Shown one piece after another: positions 59,992 through 64,000 of a stretch of DNA of 64,000 bases (position 1 is its first letter; every line of letters begins with the position of its first letter). Under the pieces are notes generated by a model. That model was not told where the DNA came from. It did no database searches and saw only the letters and a program-made list of their open reading frames with translations. The position numbers and the translations under genes are program-made. The stretch covers positions 366,001 to 430,000 of the forward strand of contig CP012816.1 of the NCBI GenBank assembly GCA_001936135.1. The letters run 5' to 3'. The DNA comes from Saccharomycopsis fibuligera x Saccharomycopsis cf. fibuligera. Its lineage: Eukaryota; Ascomycota; Saccharomycetes; Ascoideales; Saccharomycopsidaceae.

Positions 59992-60636
59992 ATGAAGTTG
60001 TCTATCTGGAAAGCGGTGATTACTTTGGTACTATCATTTATTTGCGTCGTTGATGCTACGGCCCTTACCGTTGCCCTTGAACCTCATGAAAACCTCTGCT
60101 ACTATGTGCTAACCAATAAGCCAGACACCTCTGTGGGTTTCTACTTTGCAGTGCAATCTGGTGGGAATTTTGACATTGACTTCAAGGTCAAAGATCCAAA
60201 CGGCAAGGTGCTACTTAGTGGCGAAAAGGAGAGACAGGGTGATTGGACTTTTAAGGCCACCATACCGGGTGAATATGAATTCTGCTTTGCAAACAGTATG
60301 TCTACCTTCGCGGAAAAAGTCGTAGACTTCGAAATTAAACTTGAAGATGACTTCAAAGCGGAGCTCCCCAATTTTCAAAACACAAATGCTGAAGGTGAGC
60401 CGGTGGAGGGAATGATTTTTACTGTCAGCGATATTGACGGGAAATTGAATAATATGTTGAGAACCTTACAGTACTACAAAACTAGAAATAACAGAAATCA
60501 ACATACCGTCAAATCTACGGAAGACAGAATCTTTTGGTTTAGTCTTTTTGAAATTTTGCTCATGTGTGCAATGGCATTGTTTCAAATTTCAGTTGTACAC
60601 TTTTTCTTCAAAGGTTCGCGCAAACAAATGGTTTAA
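59992..60636 (+). CDS. p24-family COPII cargo receptor (Erp2/Erp4-like)
   Basis: 214 residues with the full p24 plan: signal peptide 1-24 (ending VVDATA), a luminal GOLD domain with two Cys for the conserved disulfide (NLCYYVL, YEFCFAN), a coiled-coil stalk (LNNMLRTLQYYKTRNNRNQHTVKSTEDR within 145-180), one membrane segment and a short cytosolic tail HFFFKGSRKQMV. The RN-x-HTVKSTEDRIFWFS transition is a p24 hallmark. p24 proteins cycle between ER and Golgi and select GPI-anchored and other cargo. The tail FF motif serves COPII binding; the terminal KxxxV is not a strict KKxx. Subfamily call (Erp2/Erp4 rather than Erp3) is uncertain. Confidence 0.9.
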   Translation: MKLSIWKAVITLVLSFICVVDATALTVALEPHENLCYYVLTNKPDTSVGFYFAVQSGGNFDIDFKVKDPNGKVLLSGEKERQGDWTFKATIPGEYEFCFANSMSTFAEKVVDFEIKLEDDFKAELPNFQNTNAEGEPVEGMIFTVSDIDGKLNNMLRTLQYYKTRNNRNQHTVKSTEDRIFWFSLFEILLMCAMALFQISVVHFFFKGSRKQMV

Positions 60637-61040
60637 TTGTTTTGTTTTATTGTTTCTGTTTTTATTTTTTAATCCCATGATATTCTCTTGCACTGTTTAA
60701 TACAAGTTTTCAATTCTGGTTTCTAACAAACTTCTTCTATTTTCTTTTCTTGATTTATATTTGCTTTTAATTCAATTTAAGCGCTTAAGTTTTTCTTGCT
60801 CTAATCTATTATGATAACGTGCACATGTTCAGTTTTCACTTTTATGCGCTTCACCTACAATGAGAGTACTTCTGCTTTCTTATATATATATGTGTGTGTG
60901 TGCGTTTTAAAAATAGAAGTATGTCAATGTATAGCATGTTATTCTTAATTAATAAGTCAAAAACATAAAGTGTTACTTTACAATAAAAGCCGGTTTCATA
61001 TTTCAATAAGCGAAAAAGTAAAAAGAAAAAAAAAGTAAAT
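60637..61040. other. Convergent 3' intergenic region
   Basis: 404 bp between the p24 and FRA1-like stops. TA/TG simple sequence at 60880-60904. No gene. Confidence 0.4.
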
Positions 61041-63260
61041 TTAAGCATTTTTGAGAGGCGCACACTGCTTTTTAAGCCAAATATATGCAACGGCATCGTC
61101 TTTCAACTTCTCCTTAAACTCTTTGTAAATAGAAGCATGGTACTCATTTATATGCTTGATTTCATCTTTAGTCAACAATGCAACGTTGATAAGTTCTCTG
61201 CAATATGGAACTCTGGTAAGATTAACCAACTTTAAAAATTTTCTGTCAGAATTTGAAATAATTTCACGAGCTTCGTCAACATACACAACGTTCTCTATAC
61301 GTATACCATACTCATTACTCTTGTAATAACCAGGTTCGTTAGAAATAACATTTCCTACTTGTAACTTGAACTTGGCATAGTTTGGTCTAAACCCAATTCC
61401 AATTGGACCCTCATGGACATTCAAAAAGGATCCAACACCATGCGAGGTGCCATGTTTATAATCAAGACCTCTTGACCACAAGTACTGTCTCGCAATTGAA
61501 TCTATCATATAACCATTAGTGCCATCAGGAAACTTGAGCAGCTCAAGGGCCAAGTTCCCTTTCAATACCAAAGTGTAGTTGTCTATTTCCTCTTGCAATG
61601 GTTTACCAAAGTGTAAGGTTCTAGTTACATCAGTGGTCCCTTCCAAAAATTGAGCACCTGAATCGTTCAAATAAATCTTATCGGGATTAATGAGACTAGA
61701 GTTTTCAGCTGAGGGACTGTAGTGAATAATAGCTGCATTTTTACCGGTCGAAGAAATTGTTTCGAATGACAAGTCAATGAAATGTTCTTGTTGTTTTCTA
61801 AATTCTTCCTGTTTTAGTGCTGCATCAAACTCATTAAGCATTTCCTCTTTCCTAATAAGCTGATCCTCAAGCCAAGCAAAATACTTGATAAGTGCCAATC
61901 CATCTTTTGAATGAGCTATTTTAAAATTATTGAGTTCAGTTTTGTTCTTGGCTGACTTCATTAACTCAACTGGAGAGTCAACGATCTTAAAATCACTCTT
62001 TAAACTTCGAACAATCAACCAGTTTGCCGATTTTGGTATCAAAAAGCTCTTCACATCTTTTGAGATTTTTGGTATATCCTCATAAAATGATAGATAAGGT
62101 TTCACCTCAACGTTATTTTCTTTCAAATAACCTGGAATATCCTTGTTTGAATGATCTAAACGGTTCTTCAAATCACAATAAAGAATATTTTTGTCTCCAA
62201 CGACCACAAAGAAACTGTAAAATACTGGATTATATTGAATGTCAGAGCCTCTTATATTCAATAGCCATGCAATTTCATCTAATGAGTTAATGATAATATT
62301 GCTGTTGTTATATTGATCATTCAACTGTTTTTTAAGTCTTTGAATCTTCGAACTGAAAGATTCTCCGCTATATTTGTCATCAAGCTTGAGTAGCTTCGAA
62401 GCTTTTCTTTCAGGAGTTACTTCGAAGTTGCCCCAAATGGCATCAACCAAGTCATCCTTGAGTGGCACAATTTCAACTTTTGGTGGAACTTTCAAATTTT
62501 TTTTCTCTACCATTTCCAAAATTTCATCCTTCAACTGCTTGTTTAACTTCAAGTAATCAGAATAAGTTATTAGCTTGGGATTAATACCAATTTTAATAAA
62601 CAATCCGCTATCTAAACTCATTTGAATAGCATTCGAAAGAGCCCATTGTTCCCATGTGGGTTCACCTTCAACGCCTTGCCTCAACAATTTCCAGTTAAAA
62701 TCCAATTCATTTTCAGCTTGAATAAAGTATCTACCGTCTGTACTAAGTACACTCAAACCTTCAGGAACATCATTCATACATAACGGGTCTCTAGTGACGA
62801 CCGCCACGCCTGCAGACCCAGAAAACCCAGAGATAAAACTTCTCTTTTGGTCTTTTGGAGAAACATACTCAGACTGATGCTCGTCCTCAGACGGGATAAC
62901 GTAGATAGAAACGTCGTGTTTTTTCATTTCATTTCTCAAAGCTTCGAGTCTTTTAGAAGTGTTTATCTCTTTGGCTACTGTGCAAGTAGTTAAGTCAGTT
63001 TCCTCCCCGGCAGTGCTGCCTGCCATGCTAGTTCTAGAAGTAGAACGAGATAAGCTTGGACCCCCAATAGAAGTTCTTCTTAAGCTCATTCTTTTGGCAA
63101 TGAGTGATGATCGACGGTTTTGTCTGGAGAGCAATCCGGGAGAGCAGACACAATTAGAGCAGTTCCGCGATGGCCTTGGTCTGGAAGTACCAGCACCAAT
63201 GCGGTCTGGTCTGCTGTTTATCGATAGCATAGAAGTTCTATGAGCAAGTCTTTGGCTCAT
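61041..63260 (-). CDS. FRA1: Xaa-Pro aminopeptidase P-like protein Fra1
   Basis: 739 residues (yeast Fra1 749). After a basic Ser/Arg-rich N-terminus of about 90 residues come two creatinase-like N-domains (ALRNEMKKHDVSIYVIPSEDEHQSEY, FISGFSGSAGVAVVT, then INSLDEIAWLLNIRGSDIQYNP). The pita-bread metalloprotease domain has the metal ligands in GAQFLEGTTDVTRTLHFG, HGTSHGVGSFLNVHEGP, SNEPGYYKSNEYGIRIENV. Aminopeptidase P removes N-terminal residues preceding Pro. In yeast Fra1 works with Fra2 and Grx3/4 in iron sensing upstream of Aft1. A cytosolic location is expected. The ATG at 63260 gives the conserved Ser/Arg leader seen in fungal Fra1. Confidence 0.93.
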   Translation of the reverse strand: MSQRLAHRTSMLSINSRPDRIGAGTSRPRPSRNCSNCVCSPGLLSRQNRRSSLIAKRMSLRRTSIGGPSLSRSTSRTSMAGSTAGEETDLTTCTVAKEINTSKRLEALRNEMKKHDVSIYVIPSEDEHQSEYVSPKDQKRSFISGFSGSAGVAVVTRDPLCMNDVPEGLSVLSTDGRYFIQAENELDFNWKLLRQGVEGEPTWEQWALSNAIQMSLDSGLFIKIGINPKLITYSDYLKLNKQLKDEILEMVEKKNLKVPPKVEIVPLKDDLVDAIWGNFEVTPERKASKLLKLDDKYSGESFSSKIQRLKKQLNDQYNNSNIIINSLDEIAWLLNIRGSDIQYNPVFYSFFVVVGDKNILYCDLKNRLDHSNKDIPGYLKENNVEVKPYLSFYEDIPKISKDVKSFLIPKSANWLIVRSLKSDFKIVDSPVELMKSAKNKTELNNFKIAHSKDGLALIKYFAWLEDQLIRKEEMLNEFDAALKQEEFRKQQEHFIDLSFETISSTGKNAAIIHYSPSAENSSLINPDKIYLNDSGAQFLEGTTDVTRTLHFGKPLQEEIDNYTLVLKGNLALELLKFPDGTNGYMIDSIARQYLWSRGLDYKHGTSHGVGSFLNVHEGPIGIGFRPNYAKFKLQVGNVISNEPGYYKSNEYGIRIENVVYVDEAREIISNSDRKFLKLVNLTRVPYCRELINVALLTKDEIKHINEYHASIYKEFKEKLKDDAVAYIWLKKQCAPLKNA

Positions 63261-64000
63261 GATGAAATTTTTAAATAAAAATAAATGCGCTTTCTATAGC
63301 AGAGGTAAGTTAGTACAAGAGTGTCAACAAAAAAGAAAACGGTAAACGAAGAAAAGCAACCTGAAATAATATGTAAAGGAATATTTTACTTTAAGCTTAA
63401 GTCAGCCGAGAAAATTGCTGCTTTAGCACTCCGGGTGACCCTCGGCGCCATCGCCGCTTATCGAAACCATCAATAGCAACGTTCATAACCACGTTGAAAT
63501 ATTACCGCTATCAGTTAGCAACATTATAGGCAGTCTCAGTGGCCAAGATGCTATTTTGTATAATGGGAAAGTAGTGCATATACAACTAGAAAACTAAATG
63601 AATAAATAAACATTAGAAGCATTAGATTTAATTATATGTAAGGGACTTGTAGCTTAAAATTTGGTTTACCAATCTTGCCAAATCTCATTCTTGGCAAACT
63701 TCGATATCCATAGATACTTCAATCCTCCACAGCTTCTAGTTACAATTTTATGGCGGAGAATTAACGTTTTTAATCTTTTTGTCTAGCGTGACACCACCAA
63801 ACTACATTTAATTAACATGTTAAGGGTTCTGATTCATCATATCAATCCTAACCTATCCTATCATTTCTGACTGCGATTAATATTTGAGTATTATCTTCAC
63901 TTTCACCTTGATTGCACCTATTCTAAGCCTTTATCTTAATACATTTCCATAGTCAACTTCAGAGCTTGGTGAGGTTTCGTAATTTAAATAGGTTCCGTTA
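63261..64000. promoter_or_regulatory. FRA1 upstream region to window edge
   Basis: 740 bp. No ORF with a recognisable domain. A moderately GC-rich patch lies at 63420-63480. It includes the FRA1 promoter; the next gene lies outside the window. Confidence 0.4.

Overview
This window looks like nuclear DNA from a budding yeast of the CTG-Ser1 (Candida/Lodderomyces) clade. The sequence is AT-rich, with compact genes, few short introns carrying TACTAAC-type branch points, Asn-rich low-complexity proteins and long poly(dA:dT) tracts between genes. It carries a concentrative nucleoside transporter, a family known from Candida but absent from Saccharomyces cerevisiae. The Lodderomyces elongisporus / Candida parapsilosis group is my best guess. 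That is inference; no marker here proves the species.

Layout. 0-35 kb is ordinary housekeeping sequence: a partial PMT2-subfamily O-mannosyltransferase (-), a MATE transporter (+), twinfilin (+), Vps68 (-), mitochondrial uS11m/Mrps18 (+, one intron), ribosomal uL23/Rpl25 (+, one intron), a RING/TRAF zinc-finger protein (-), a YBL086C-type NT-C2 protein (+), the GSK3-family kinase Mck1 (-, 16-nt first exon), Slx5 (-), eIF5 (+), a small putative mitochondrial membrane protein (-), an 823-residue low-complexity protein with a myristoylation-like N-terminus (-), a PhzF-family enzyme (+), bleomycin hydrolase Lap3 (-) and a Kap122-like importin (-). GDH2 (-) spans 35.7-38.8 kb. The right end is again housekeeping: the nucleoside transporter (+), Mediator subunit Sin4/Med16 (-), Cdc7 (-), a p24 cargo receptor (+) and the Fra1-type aminopeptidase P (-).

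The unusual part is 38.8-51.1 kb. It holds no recognisable housekeeping gene. It contains a same-strand array of five small paralogous secreted-protein genes (42.2-48.6 kb), flanked by a 3.35-kb gene-free block on one side and a 2.5-kb, markedly GC-rich gene-free block on the other. All five have a signal peptide and a Ser/Thr/Ala-rich spacer. Four end in a short cationic or Gly-rich amphipathic helix beginning near a VQDK (or VQNK) motif. The fifth keeps VQDK but replaces the helix with four Pro/Arg-rich 11-residue repeats. This conserved-precursor, variable-C-terminus layout resembles membrane-active peptide families. I do not recognise it as a described family, and it is the main candidate for something new.

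Other non-coding structure includes a ~95-bp dispersed repeat in two intergenic regions 8.3 kb apart, tandem arrays with 8-, 17-, 20- and 22-bp units in promoters, and at least ten homopolymer tracts of 21-37 nt. Several coding regions were trimmed to the first plausible ATG, because the longest open frame begins at a non-ATG codon. Three genes were completed by joining spliced exons.
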